From Pseudanabaena sp. (GTDB taxonomy: Bacteria > Cyanobacteriota > Cyanobacteriia > Pseudanabaenales > Pseudanabaenaceae), in assembly GCA_003249035.1 (NCBI GenBank), contig QBMK01000022.1, positions 1 to 63,724 on the forward strand: 63,724 bases of DNA, given 5' to 3'. The translations under genes and the position numbers were made by a program. Under the pieces are notes generated by a model, which searched no databases, was not told the DNA's origin, and saw only the letters and a program-made list of their open reading frames with translations. Below are positions 8,155 through 15,309 of this stretch, in pieces; position 1 is the stretch's first letter; the number at the start of each line of letters is the position of its first letter.

Positions 8155-9150
8155 TTATTGCCCATCTTTACTTGCAAGTAATTCATAGAACTCATTCAGT
8201 TTCCTTCTCAGAAGCTCTTTCGGGATCAGCTTGATTTCATATTCGGCAACAACTGTAGGACTGATGGATCGGCTGAGAGCGTATTCTACAACTTCATCAT
8301 CTTTGTCTCGGCAAAGTAGAACGCCGATACTAGGATTTTCATGAGTTTTTTTGATGTCACGATCAAGAGCTTCGAGATAGAATTCAAGTTGTCCAAGATA
8401 TTCGGGTTGAAACTTATCGATTTTGAGTTCAAAAGCAACAAGGCTTTGAAGTTCGCGGTGAAAAAAGAGCAAATCGATAAAGAAATCACTGTTACCAACT
8501 TGAAGGCGATATTCCTGACCCAAGAATGTGAAGTCTCGACCAAGTTCTAGAATAAAATCTTTGAGGCAAGAGACGAGAGATGTTTTTAACTCATTCTCGG
8601 AATGATTATATGGAAGGTTGAGAAAGTCGAGGACGTAACTATCTCGAAATATTCCAGCGAGTGGTTTAGGGTGGTCAGTTTGCAAAAGTTTAGCATCAGC
8701 GAGACGAGTGCGCTCGAAGATACCGCTATTGATTTGGCGATCAAGTTCACGGGTGCTGTAGCGTTCAGTAGCAGCGAGATCAAGATAGAAAAGACGCTCG
8801 GATTCAGTTTTACAGCGGGACATAATGATGCGATGGTGAGTCCAACTCAATTGCGTCCGCAGTGCGGTCGTAATTTGTGAATCGGGATATGTTTCATAAA
8901 ACTGACGCATTCTCTCGAGGTTGCGCTTTTCAAATCCTTTAATACCAGTGTCTTGGTTTTGGATAAAGGCTGCAAGCTGTTCGATTGTTTTTTGTCCCCA
9001 TTCACTTGTGGCTAAGCGATCGCTGATGTATTTACCGATGCTCCAGTACAGTTTGATTAGTTCTTGGTTGGCAGTAGTGATGACCTTTTGCTGAGCAGTT
9101 TTGATGAGGGTAAGTACTTCAGCAAATTGAGGCTGCAAAGAGTCTGGCAT
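8155..9150 (-). CDS. YhcG/DUF1016-family PD-(D/E)XK nuclease-like protein
   Basis: The 331 residues match the DUF1016 layout. An N-terminal helical region contains KVITTANQELIKLYWSIGKYI and the motif LRTQLSWTHHRIIM. A C-terminal nuclease domain contains FFIDLLFFHRELQSLVAFELKID, with the catalytic-type D...E-x-K. Family members occur on mobile elements and in defence loci, and biochemical roles are poorly settled. It lies just beyond the last recognised integron site and may have arrived separately. It converges with the copper operon. Confidence 0.88.
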   Translation of the reverse strand: MPDSLQPQFAEVLTLIKTAQQKVITTANQELIKLYWSIGKYISDRLATSEWGQKTIEQLAAFIQNQDTGIKGFEKRNLERMRQFYETYPDSQITTALRTQLSWTHHRIIMSRCKTESERLFYLDLAATERYSTRELDRQINSGIFERTRLADAKLLQTDHPKPLAGIFRDSYVLDFLNLPYNHSENELKTSLVSCLKDFILELGRDFTFLGQEYRLQVGNSDFFIDLLFFHRELQSLVAFELKIDKFQPEYLGQLEFYLEALDRDIKKTHENPSIGVLLCRDKDDEVVEYALSRSISPTVVAEYEIKLIPKELLRRKLNEFYELLASKDGQ

Positions 9151-9216
9151 TAAATGATTTTACTGAAAATTTACTATTTAATAGTATCGTACAAAGCATC
9201 TCAAATTGAAGCAAAG

Positions 9217-9248
9217 TAAGGCACGTTACATTTCACTAAAGCGCCCTA
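9217..9248. repeat. Interspersed repeat of the TAAGG(TG/CA)CGTTACATTTCA type
   Basis: It shares most bases with 12413-12445: core CGTTACATTTCA, then TTAA and GCCCTA. Short repeats of this look are scattered in many genomes. Here they lie at both sides of the cassette array. No coding role. Confidence 0.5.
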
Positions 9249-9309
9249 TGGGGAGCGATCGCTTAATAGCTATTTGTCTCTCGTCGGGACGCATTCTGAA
9301 AAGAATCGC

Positions 9310-9365
9310 CAATAACTTGTCGGAACTCATCAACGAAGCAAATCATTTCCAACGTAGTGTTATGC
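9310..9365 (-). other. Possible degenerate attC site
   Basis: An imperfect palindrome lies 18 bp downstream of the cassette gene ending at 9383. On the minus strand GCATAAC at one end faces GTTATTG at the other, with internal GGAA/TTCC arms. The outer cores depart from RYYYAAC and GTTRRRY, so this is weaker than the two sites upstream. It may mark the distal end of the array. Confidence 0.35.
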
Positions 9366-9382
9366 CGTCTTCGCTTGTGGAA

Positions 9383-9910
9383 TCAACTTACAGCCAGCAG
9401 TTCATTAAGCTTGTTTTTTAGATTTGGGGATGCCATAAGCGGGTTGTAGACTTCTCCTGAGTAGGGTTGCCAAACATAACTAGGGCTAAAGGGACGCAAT
9501 ACTGGCAATATTCCTAACTCTTGTTGGATTGATTTTGCTAAAACTAGTCCTGGAATAGACAAGTTAGATGATTCTTCAATAAGTTCACTATAAGTCCTGA
9601 ATTCATCGACTTCAACACCCACGAGTGCATAACGGAAGGCTGTGGCAAATCGTAGAGACTGATAGAGTAAGATGCCTAAATCTGTCATTAAATAAGCGCT
9701 TTCAGCACTATCTATTCCTACTTCGCTCAGATTATGAGGCGAAACACGACACCACCAGTTTTCTTCTATATCTTGGAATGTGTCAGTGCGACATTGACAT
9801 TGGTGACCATTTGACAGCAAAAATGATATTCCCTCAAAATGTTCAGCAAACTTATTTGCATTGCTCTCATCAGAGCCACATTCTGCCGATAAACTAAATA
9901 TCCATGCCAT
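9383..9910 (-). CDS. Unrecognised cassette gene, 175 residues
   Basis: A soluble protein of unknown family. It opens MAWIFSLSAECGSDES and has many acidic residues and Trp. Its start lies 28 bp after the stop of the Tse2-like toxin gene, with no attC between, so both belong to one cassette transcription unit. Downstream of its stop lies a degenerate attC-like palindrome. It may be an immunity or accessory protein to the upstream toxin, but nothing in its sequence proves this. Confidence 0.6.
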   Translation of the reverse strand: MAWIFSLSAECGSDESNANKFAEHFEGISFLLSNGHQCQCRTDTFQDIEENWWCRVSPHNLSEVGIDSAESAYLMTDLGILLYQSLRFATAFRYALVGVEVDEFRTYSELIEESSNLSIPGLVLAKSIQQELGILPVLRPFSPSYVWQPYSGEVYNPLMASPNLKNKLNELLAVS

Positions 9911-9938
9911 TTTATAGCCTCCTATTGTGTATATTCCA

Positions 9939-10385
9939 CTAATTAACTCTTTGCCAATATTGTTGGGTGTTTGCCAGTGCTGCCTCGTATTTTTCTAGAG
10001 CCATTGTAACTCTCGGCATGATGCTAACGTGTGTTGGACTATCTTGGACAGCCTGTAAATCCCCTTTGATATGGCTGTCGTCAATTTGCCACAGAGGATC
10101 TTTACCCATACCACCAAATTTTGTTGGTTTGCGAAATGCTGGTAAACCTTCGATGGATAGGGAAACAGACATTCCCTTTGTGTCCCTAATGGCAACCATT
10201 ACAAGATCGCCGTGCAACTTACGCTGTGACTCTGGTAACAAATAGCCTTGTTTATCTAGGCAACCTATTTGCATTTGCTCAATATTTATATCGATAGTTG
10301 GTCTAACCCCTAATAATCTAGAACCACGACCAATTGTGGGTTTGCCGCTTTGCTCTGCCATGCCACGATAGTAGAGTTTTGCCAT
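9939..10385 (-). CDS. Probable Tse2-like ADP-ribosyltransferase-fold toxin (cassette gene)
   Basis: The 148 residues start MAKLYYRG and have a C-terminal half that resembles the Tse2 toxin family: G-M-S-V-S near residue 86, then a Trp-x-Ile-Asp (LWQID), L-x-x-x-x-D-S near QAVQDSPTH, then H-V-S-I-M-P, M-x-L-x-x-Y and a final W. Tse2-type toxins are small cytoplasmic toxins neutralised by a partner protein. The gene just upstream (10392-10733), 6 bp away, is the natural candidate partner. The resemblance is by eye, without alignment scores. Confidence 0.45.
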   Translation of the reverse strand: MAKLYYRGMAEQSGKPTIGRGSRLLGVRPTIDINIEQMQIGCLDKQGYLLPESQRKLHGDLVMVAIRDTKGMSVSLSIEGLPAFRKPTKFGGMGKDPLWQIDDSHIKGDLQAVQDSPTHVSIMPRVTMALEKYEAALANTQQYWQRVN

Positions 10386-10391
10386 CGCCTA

Positions 10392-10733
10392 CTACTTGTA
10401 CTTTATCTTTAGCTTCATTGTACCTGAAGCACCAACAATAAACTCAATTGGAACACCATCAACATCTGAAGCTAGACCAACACCAGTTTTCTGAGACATT
10501 GTAATCTCTATTTCGTCTGCACCATTTTCTTTTCCTGCTCTAATAATGTCGATCTCTGCTTTCTTTTGTTCTTCAATCTCTTTTTCGTTAGCACCTGATG
10601 TAAGAGAGGAAATACCGTCAAACAAGGCTTTTCCAATCCAATAAGGGACGGGAAATAGAATCTGGGTTATTGTAAGCGCGGTCTTGCGACCTTCTTCTGT
10701 AGTGAGATCGAATTTTTGGCTAGAGTCGCTCAT
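10392..10733 (-). CDS. Small unknown protein, candidate antitoxin/immunity partner
   Basis: The 113 residues have a hydrophobic stretch at about residues 20-45 (ITQILFPVPYWIGKALF), an acidic and Lys-rich middle and a beta-like C-terminus ending TMKLKIKYK. It is the first gene of the cassette that follows the attC at 10769-10856. It precedes the Tse2-like gene by 6 bp, the usual spacing of an antitoxin-toxin pair. I do not recognise the family. Confidence 0.6.
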   Translation of the reverse strand: MSDSSQKFDLTTEEGRKTALTITQILFPVPYWIGKALFDGISSLTSGANEKEIEEQKKAEIDIIRAGKENGADEIEITMSQKTGVGLASDVDGVPIEFIVGASGTMKLKIKYK

Positions 10734-10768
10734 TGGTGTTTTGTCAATATCAACATGATGAGGCTTCG

Positions 10769-10856
10769 GTCTAACGTTTAAGCTAACCGAACGGAGGCAG
10801 CCTTTGCAACTTAACAGTCAATCTACACTCTGTTCCGTTTCAGCGCAATGTTAGGT
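10769..10856 (-). other. attC recombination site
   Basis: On the minus strand the site begins ACCTAAC (fits RYYYAAC) and ends GTTAGAC (fits GTTRRRY). The two 25-nt arms fold on each other imperfectly (CTAAC...AACGGA pairing with TCCGTT...GTTAG), with a variable centre. It lies 23 bp past the stop of the gene at 10880. Length 88 bp is within the attC range. Confidence 0.7.
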
Positions 10857-10879
10857 GGCGTGCCCTTCAATTCAACATA

Positions 10880-11416
10880 CTATTCATTGTTGAAAGCCCC
10901 ACTGGATATATCACTAAGGGTGTCGTGAAATCCCCACCCTATACCTGATGTATCTTTCACAATTCTCGTACAACGTTCTTTGAAAACATCTTGTATTTTA
11001 TACTTGATAATCCATTCAACTGCTTTTTCATACATGCTCTCCATACTATTATAGAATGGCTCATGAATATCACCATACGCATTGATAAATTTTACACCCT
11101 GCTCCACATAGAAAAGCATAATATCTGCTGTGCCAACTGGAGTTTCAGAAATTTTTCTATACTCAGTAATTGCTTTTTTGGCAACTGAAAGCTTGGCTTT
11201 CCCTAAACCTCGTGTTGGGAAGAACTCATCTTCGATAATCTTTTTATACTTCGCGGCAATCTGTGTTTCTTCTTGAGGAGAAAGTTTTACTTGATAGTAA
11301 TCCTTAACTGAATTAAACCTTTTGAAAAGTTCTGAAATGTTACTTATTAACTCTTCTTTAGAACAATTTTTTAGATATTGTTTCAGAACCGTAAGGCTAG
11401 GGCTATTCTGTACCAT
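10880..11416 (-). CDS. Unrecognised cassette gene, 178 residues
   Basis: A Lys- and Glu-rich, mostly helical soluble protein with no signal peptide. It opens MVQNSPSLTVLKQYLKNCSK. The ATG lies 9 bp after the stop of a start-less reading frame (11426-11587). It is followed by a good attC site. The family is unknown. It is more AT-rich than the next cassette toward attI. Confidence 0.65.
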   Translation of the reverse strand: MVQNSPSLTVLKQYLKNCSKEELISNISELFKRFNSVKDYYQVKLSPQEETQIAAKYKKIIEDEFFPTRGLGKAKLSVAKKAITEYRKISETPVGTADIMLFYVEQGVKFINAYGDIHEPFYNSMESMYEKAVEWIIKYKIQDVFKERCTRIVKDTSGIGWGFHDTLSDISSGAFNNE

Positions 11417-11425
11417 CTTAGTTAA

Positions 11426-11587
11426 CTACCATACTTCAACCCGATTGAATAGCTGACAGTTTAGCACTGGTTTAGCAGCGGGTTCGCATACCCAATAATC
11501 TTTAATATCCTGTATCACAGGTAACTTTGCACCGACCTGACTTAGAACACCAACACACAATCTTTCTGTGCCCTCACCGCCAACAAA
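11426..11587 (-). pseudogene. Start-less remnant reading frame at a cassette boundary
   Basis: On the minus strand 53 codons run open from just inside the attC edge to a TAG at 11426. The translation is protein-like (contains LPVIQDIKDYWVCEPA and ends FNRVEVW) but lacks a start codon, and a TGA precedes it. It is probably the tail of a cassette gene whose front was lost when the attC junction formed. Confidence 0.45.
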
Positions 11588-11594
11588 TCAAGCT

Positions 11595-11681
11595 ACCTAA
11601 CGGTCTAGTTGAGCCGCCGCAGTCAAACTTTGATTTTTGCAGATCGCTTTTGAGGGGGGTGGCTCCAAAGCAGTGTTAGAC
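11595..11681 (-). other. attC recombination site
   Basis: On the minus strand it begins GTCTAAC and ends GTTAGGT, both matching the integron core consensus. The arms pair well (CTAAC...GGAGCCACC against GGCGGCTCAA...GTTAG) with extra-helical bases and a variable centre. The stop codon of the aspartic-protease-like gene (TAA, 11676-11678) lies inside the first core, which is common in cassettes. Length 87 bp. Confidence 0.78.
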
Positions 11682-12053
11682 TGCGCTTACTTTACGGATT
11701 TCTACGCTGCCTTCCTCAAATACTTGAACTGTGAGTTGATAGCCCTCCATCAATGACATTCCAACTAAAGGTTCTGAATCAGCTTCATCAATTGGGATAG
11801 TCAGATAATCTCCATCCCAAATTACAACCGCTTCGTAGACATTAAAAATGCATTCGCTACCATCACCGAGAACAGCGCGTCCTCGTCTTTTCCATTTCAG
11901 ATTTAACCGATCAATCAGGTCTGGAGGCAATGAAAGCCAACCATTAAAACCAGTATCGACAATCGTATCTTGCGTATAAACCTTTCCTTCAGAGTCACAT
12001 ATCGATAGCGAGATAATCGCCTCAAAATCAGCATTAACAATTCCTGAGATCAT
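11676..12053 (-). CDS. Retropepsin-like aspartic protease-fold protein (clan AA)
   Basis: The 125 residues contain the active-site-like motif DTGFNGWLSLP at about residues 34-44, preceded by beta-strands, and a C-terminal region with PLVGMSLMEGYQL, typical of the small single-domain clan AA family common in cyanobacteria. It overlaps its upstream partner by 4 bp (ATGA), so translation is coupled. Such pairs are often listed near toxin-antitoxin loci; the function here is unknown. Confidence 0.75.
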   Translation of the reverse strand: MISGIVNADFEAIISLSICDSEGKVYTQDTIVDTGFNGWLSLPPDLIDRLNLKWKRRGRAVLGDGSECIFNVYEAVVIWDGDYLTIPIDEADSEPLVGMSLMEGYQLTVQVFEEGSVEIRKVSAV

Positions 12054-12322
12054 ACTGCTCTTTTTGTTCGTCCACCAAATCGGCGAACATGGCGGGAACC
12101 GACTCGAACAATCCAGATTTGAGCATCTGGGTGACGGGCTTCGAGCCTATTGCAAGCAGCTATTTCACGAGCATCAACTTCAAAGTCTCCAGTTTCAATG
12201 TCAATTGCTACGATTTTGCCTTGATTACCAAATTCCACTTGCGGACGTATTTGATTTTGGTAAATGAGATCGCCTCGTTGGGCGAACTCTTCTTTGCTAT
12301 AGCGCGGGTGATGGAATGCCAT
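12050..12322 (-). CDS. Small partner of the clan AA protease-like protein
   Basis: The 90 residues start MAFHHPRYSKEEFAQRG and contain the strand-rich NQGKIVAIDIETGDFEVD, then basic RRFGGRTKR at the end. It occurs in tandem with clan AA protease-like genes in cyanobacteria. The 4-bp overlap with the next gene marks a two-gene cassette. Function unknown, possibly the regulator or antidote of the pair. Confidence 0.7.
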   Translation of the reverse strand: MAFHHPRYSKEEFAQRGDLIYQNQIRPQVEFGNQGKIVAIDIETGDFEVDAREIAACNRLEARHPDAQIWIVRVGSRHVRRFGGRTKRAV

Positions 12323-12412
12323 GATTGTGAATTTCCCTCGATCATTGCCTTGTCTAGCATTATAGCTGACCAGAAATCGCTGTGAATAGATTACTTAATA
12401 TCAAAATAAAAA

Positions 12413-12445
12413 TAAGGTGCGTTACATTTCATTAACGAGCCCTAC
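12413..12445. repeat. Interspersed repeat, second copy (TAAGGTGCGTTACATTTCA type)
   Basis: This matches the copy at 9217-9248. It lies between two cassette genes, where an attC would be expected for the GC-rich cassette, and no clear attC is visible. Insertion or decay at that junction is a likely reason. Confidence 0.5.
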
Positions 12446-12472
12446 AAGATCAGCGATCGCACTGAAAAAATA

Positions 12473-12928
12473 TCACATTACGTTCGAAAAGCCGAGATAC
12501 GGTCTGAAGGTCTTGCTCATCGCGGTGAGCTGATCCCCAAGCCATACAAGCTGGTCATGCTGGGCCTGCACATGACGCGAACGCTCATCGCCTACTGGTA
12601 AAGGCTCGTAAAGTTTCTGGTGAAGTCGCATATCAAGAGCGCGCTTCCGAAGCTCCGCAAGATAATCCACGACCTCCGAAGCAAATAAAAACTCCGCGTC
12701 GGAAGTCCCGGCGTAAAACTCAAACAACTGTGAATCCTCAAAGCGTGCGTCTCTCGAAATCACCGCCAGAAACTTCCGGGTGGCCTCGTATCCCTTGTAG
12801 CGGCGGTCGAACAAATCCAACCGAAGCTTGCTTCGAGCAACCTGCCACTGCTGCCATGCAATGTACGCAACCGACAAACCAACAATCAGTGTGGCCGAAG
12901 GTGCGAGGTATGGAACGATCTCGGCCAT
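12473..12928 (-). CDS. Small membrane-anchored protein in the first cassette (GC-rich)
   Basis: The 151 residues have one N-terminal helix (VPYLAPSATLIVGLSVAYIA) followed by WQQWQVARSKLRLDLFDRR and a helical soluble domain. This layout is frequent in small proteobacterial membrane proteins and integron cassettes. Base composition is clearly richer in G+C than the neighbours, so foreign origin is likely. The ATG lies 3 bp after the GTTAGGC core, so the gene begins almost at the recombination point. Confidence 0.7.
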   Translation of the reverse strand: MAEIVPYLAPSATLIVGLSVAYIAWQQWQVARSKLRLDLFDRRYKGYEATRKFLAVISRDARFEDSQLFEFYAGTSDAEFLFASEVVDYLAELRKRALDMRLHQKLYEPLPVGDERSRHVQAQHDQLVWLGDQLTAMSKTFRPYLGFSNVM

Positions 12929-12931
12929 GAT

Positions 12932-12938
12932 GCCTAAC
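12932..12938 (-). other. GTTAGGC core: attI-side junction of the first cassette
   Basis: The minus strand reads GTTAGGC, a perfect match to the integron core GTTRRRY. It lies between the integrase pseudogene and the first cassette start codon. The bases toward 13000 (minus-strand upstream) would be attI, now interrupted by a small palindromic element. Confidence 0.55.
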
Positions 12939-12971
12939 TATATATTATCGTTCAGATTACAGGATAACTAC

Positions 12972-13139
12972 CTATAGAACCCATTTGATATCTTGTGTAT
13001 ATGCTAAAAGCCTTTCAGGTGCATGGGTTTCATCCGTTTTGGTATACAAAACTCCATGAGCCTATTAAATAATTGCCGAATTCACGGTTGCCTGAAAGCT
13101 ATATATTTTGTCCAAAAAGATACCAAATGGGTTCTATAG
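12972..13139. mobile_element. MITE-like element with 23-bp terminal inverted repeats
   Basis: The ends CTATAGAACCCATTTG... (12972-12994) and 13117-13139 are inverted copies with one mismatch over 23 bp. There is also a second, shorter inverted match inside (CTTTCAGG/CCTGAAAG). The element is 168 bp and cannot code a protein. The outermost bases are consistent with a TA target duplication, as in IS630/Tc1-derived MITEs. It sits in the attI region. Confidence 0.65.
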
Positions 13140-13305
13140 CAAGATGAATATCACACAACTTGTTAGATAAAGCAACCAATAAGTGTAATAACAAGATTTT
13201 TGCAGGGTAATATACTCAAATAGAATTTTATCGATCAAAATGCAGCATAACATTCCTAAACCTGTGCTGAAAAACAATGCGTCTATCGCCTCCACAAACG
13301 AGTAA

Positions 13306-13662
13306 GTTGAGCCACCGCCTAGAAAGCTACTCGATCGCGTTTAGTGATGCAGTTCGGGTCAAGCATTACTACAGTCAAACTGAAAAGTCCTTTGTGTAAT
13401 GAGTTCGGCGATTTATCTTATTTCACAATAAGACATCCAAGTGATATGGGTAGTATTGCATTTACTGGACTTAGACCGTGGACATGGCGAAGTTCATCTT
13501 CCATTTGCATTAGAGAGAAAATATCCCAACGCACCCAAAGAATGGATTTGGCAATATGTATTTCCAAGCAATAGCCTTGTTAAAGATCCGCGATAGGGAA
13601 TAGTTAGGCGTTATCACGTTCATGAGAGCAATATCCAAAGAGCCTTCAAATTTATATATTGA
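13306..13662 (+). pseudogene. intI: Integron integrase (IntI) pseudogene
   Basis: Pieces of an integron-type tyrosine recombinase occur in order but in different frames. PPPRKLLDRV is at 13312-13341. After a shift comes AVRVKHYYSQTEKSFV, two stops, then [10 protein letters not shown]. After another shift comes RHPSDMG. The centre is deleted. From 13465 comes [20 protein letters not shown], then [14 protein letters not shown], a stop, and GIVRRYHVHESNIQRAFK. The segments ALERKYPxA, W-Q-Y-V-F-P-S and RR-x-H-x-x-x-x-x-x-QRA are peculiar to IntI proteins. The gene is dead: two frameshifts, at least three stops and a large deletion. Confidence 0.85.
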
Positions 13663-13674
13663 CAAGAATTCTGA

Positions 13675-14115
13675 TTATCTTGAAGCAGTTAAATGAGCAA
13701 CTAGCGCTCGTAATCCTAAACGGTAGCTCTCAGCGCCAAACCCGCTAATTTGCCCGATCGCAATTGGTGCAATAAACGAATGATGGCGAAACTCCTCGCG
13801 TTTATACACATTACTGAGATGCACTTCAACAGTAGGTATATTTAAAGAGGCGATCGCATCTCTTAGCGCCACACTGGTATGCGTAAACGCAGCTGGATTG
13901 ATCAAAATTCCTTGCTGTACCTGAAAAGCAGCATGAATCGCATCAACCAATACACCCTCATGATTTGATTGTAAAAAGCTTAATTCTGCACCTAACTCCA
14001 TTGCATCCTGAGATAGGCGATCGTTAATTTGCGCCAAAGTAATGCTGCCATATACCTCTGGCTCCCGTAAGCCCAGCATATTGAGGTTTGGCCCATGCAA
14101 AACCAGAATTTTCAT
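13675..14115 (-). CDS. aroQ: 3-dehydroquinate dehydratase, type II
   Basis: The 146 residues hold the type II hallmarks: N-terminal [20 protein letters not shown] with the catalytic Tyr and Arg, [31 protein letters not shown] and [18 protein letters not shown]. It forms a cytosolic dodecamer and carries out the third step of the shikimate pathway. ccmK lies 31 bp upstream on the same strand. Confidence 0.95.
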   Translation of the reverse strand: MKILVLHGPNLNMLGLREPEVYGSITLAQINDRLSQDAMELGAELSFLQSNHEGVLVDAIHAAFQVQQGILINPAAFTHTSVALRDAIASLNIPTVEVHLSNVYKREEFRHHSFIAPIAIGQISGFGAESYRLGLRALVAHLTASR

Positions 14116-14146
14116 TCTTATAAATTATATTTTTCCTTTTTCCTTA

Positions 14147-14473
14147 TTAACGGAATTGCCCAATGGCTTCGCTGAATTGCATGGTCTTGGTAATCACTTC
14201 GACATTGGCATGGGGACGGGGAATCACTGTTGCCGAGAGAAATAGAGCCTTGTCCTTAGAACTCAAAACTTCAATTTGTTTAGCAGCTTCAACACCAGCA
14301 GCAACAGCTCTTTGGACATCGCCAACTGGTCCACGGATGATAATGGTTAGGCGTGCACCGCTTACTTTCTCATAGCCCACAAAAGTTACATTTGCAGCTT
14401 TGACCATTGTGTCAGCGACGGACAATGCAGGAGGATGCCCCAGTACCTCAACCAAACCAACTGCGATTCCCAT
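14147..14473 (-). CDS. ccmK: Carboxysome shell hexamer protein, CcmK family
   Basis: The 108-residue BMC domain begins GIAVGLVEVLGHPPALSVAD and contains MVKAANVTFVGYEKVSGARLTIIIRGPVGDV. The pore loop reads K-V-S-G-A where CcmK2 has K-I-G-S-G. A short insertion (about SSKDKALF) precedes the strand SATVIPRPHANVEV. It is outside any ccmKLMN cluster in this window, like the dispersed CcmK3-6 paralogues that may tune shell permeability. Which paralogue it is cannot be decided by eye. Confidence 0.88.
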   Translation of the reverse strand: MGIAVGLVEVLGHPPALSVADTMVKAANVTFVGYEKVSGARLTIIIRGPVGDVQRAVAAGVEAAKQIEVLSSKDKALFLSATVIPRPHANVEVITKTMQFSEAIGQFR

Positions 14474-14617
14474 AAAGTTTCCTTGAGCTTGTAAAAAAGC
14501 TAATTAATCAAATAACGGTTTTTTATCAAACTCAATCATAAATCTCAATGGTATCGATTGATTGATACGCATCGTTTATTTGTGTCATAAACAAATATAA
14601 AGAGCGCACAAAGTATT

Positions 14618-14652
14618 TCAAGTATGGCGGCGCTTTGCGCCGCCATACTTGA
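14618..14652 (-). terminator. 16-bp perfect hairpin, loop TTT
   Basis: The stem 14618-14633 pairs with 14637-14652 (GGCGGCGC-TTT-GCGCCGCC tip). It lies right at the stop of the DUF1499 gene (minus) and upstream of ccmK. It is probably the DUF1499 terminator and a member of the GC-NNN-GC hairpin family seen across the window. Confidence 0.7.
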
Positions 14653-14653
14653 T

Positions 14654-15175
14654 TTAAGCAAGTTGAGCGCGGATGGCTTCAACGCGATCGCGGTTAACGC
14701 CAAGGTCAGACTTACCTAATCGAGAAGCTGAACGCACCTCAATGATGCCCTTGTCAGCATTGAGATAAAACTCAACGTCATCGACATAACCCATTAGAGC
14801 GCTGGTAAACTCTGCGTAGAGATAGTTACCCTGAGCCGTAATAATTTTGGTGCGAGGCATACTAGAAATCACCGCTTTGAGATCTGCTAAAGCTATAGCA
14901 GTATCGCCTGTATAGGTCAAAGGTGCGATTTTATGCTCTGCGTCAGTGCTTTGGCTAGAAACACAATTAGGAGAATCTGGGCAATCAATGAGTTTGCCAT
15001 TATTTACACCGATACTAGCGGGGCGTGTGCCCGAAAAAGAAAAAAGTGCCATAGGTGTTGCGATCGCAGAATTTAGTGAATAGTTAAGGGCATGAGCAGA
15101 AGCTGCCGGAACAAATCCGAAATAAGCAAGCGTAACAAAATATAAGCTCGCGGCGATCGCGACAATTTTAGACAT
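14654..15175 (-). CDS. DUF1499 family exported protein
   Basis: The 173 residues have an N-terminal signal segment (IAASLYFVTLAYFGFVPAASA, about residues 4-27). The DUF1499 domain has LIDCPDSPNCVSSQS, a central LADLKAVISSMPRTKI and YLYAEFTSALMGYVDDVEFY near the C-terminus. The family is widespread in photosynthetic organisms and of unknown biochemical function. It probably faces the lumen or periplasm. Confidence 0.87.
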   Translation of the reverse strand: MSKIVAIAASLYFVTLAYFGFVPAASAHALNYSLNSAIATPMALFSFSGTRPASIGVNNGKLIDCPDSPNCVSSQSTDAEHKIAPLTYTGDTAIALADLKAVISSMPRTKIITAQGNYLYAEFTSALMGYVDDVEFYLNADKGIIEVRSASRLGKSDLGVNRDRVEAIRAQLA

Positions 15176-15309
15176 ATTGATATAGCTAGTTTTTTCTGAT
15201 GAGTATTTATACGCAATTAATTATGGCATTAACTTCTCTTCCCATCTATCCATCAATGGGAACAAGGGATTAAAGCCCCTTGTCTGATAACGCTTTTGCG
15301 ATCGCAAGT

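Larger units (their letters stand above)
9310..13662. mobile_element. Degraded chromosomal integron: integrase pseudogene plus cassette array
   Basis: Layout: an intI pseudogene (plus, 13306-13662), an attI-like region with a GTTAGGC core (12932-12938 on the minus strand), then minus-strand cassettes running away from it, with attC-like sites at 11595-11681, 10769-10856 and perhaps 9310-9365. Divergence of the integrase from same-strand cassettes with small unknown genes is canonical integron architecture. The integrase is dead here, so the array is fixed unless an integrase acts in trans. Confidence 0.75.

Noticed and set aside
9206..9421. A 71-codon open frame on the plus strand
   Set aside because: It spans an interspersed repeat and an attC-like palindrome and has no recognisable protein features.
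13597..13617. GTTAGGCGTTAT looked like another attC/attI core near aroQ
   Set aside because: It falls in the coding remnant GIVRRYH of the integrase and has no pairing arm nearby.
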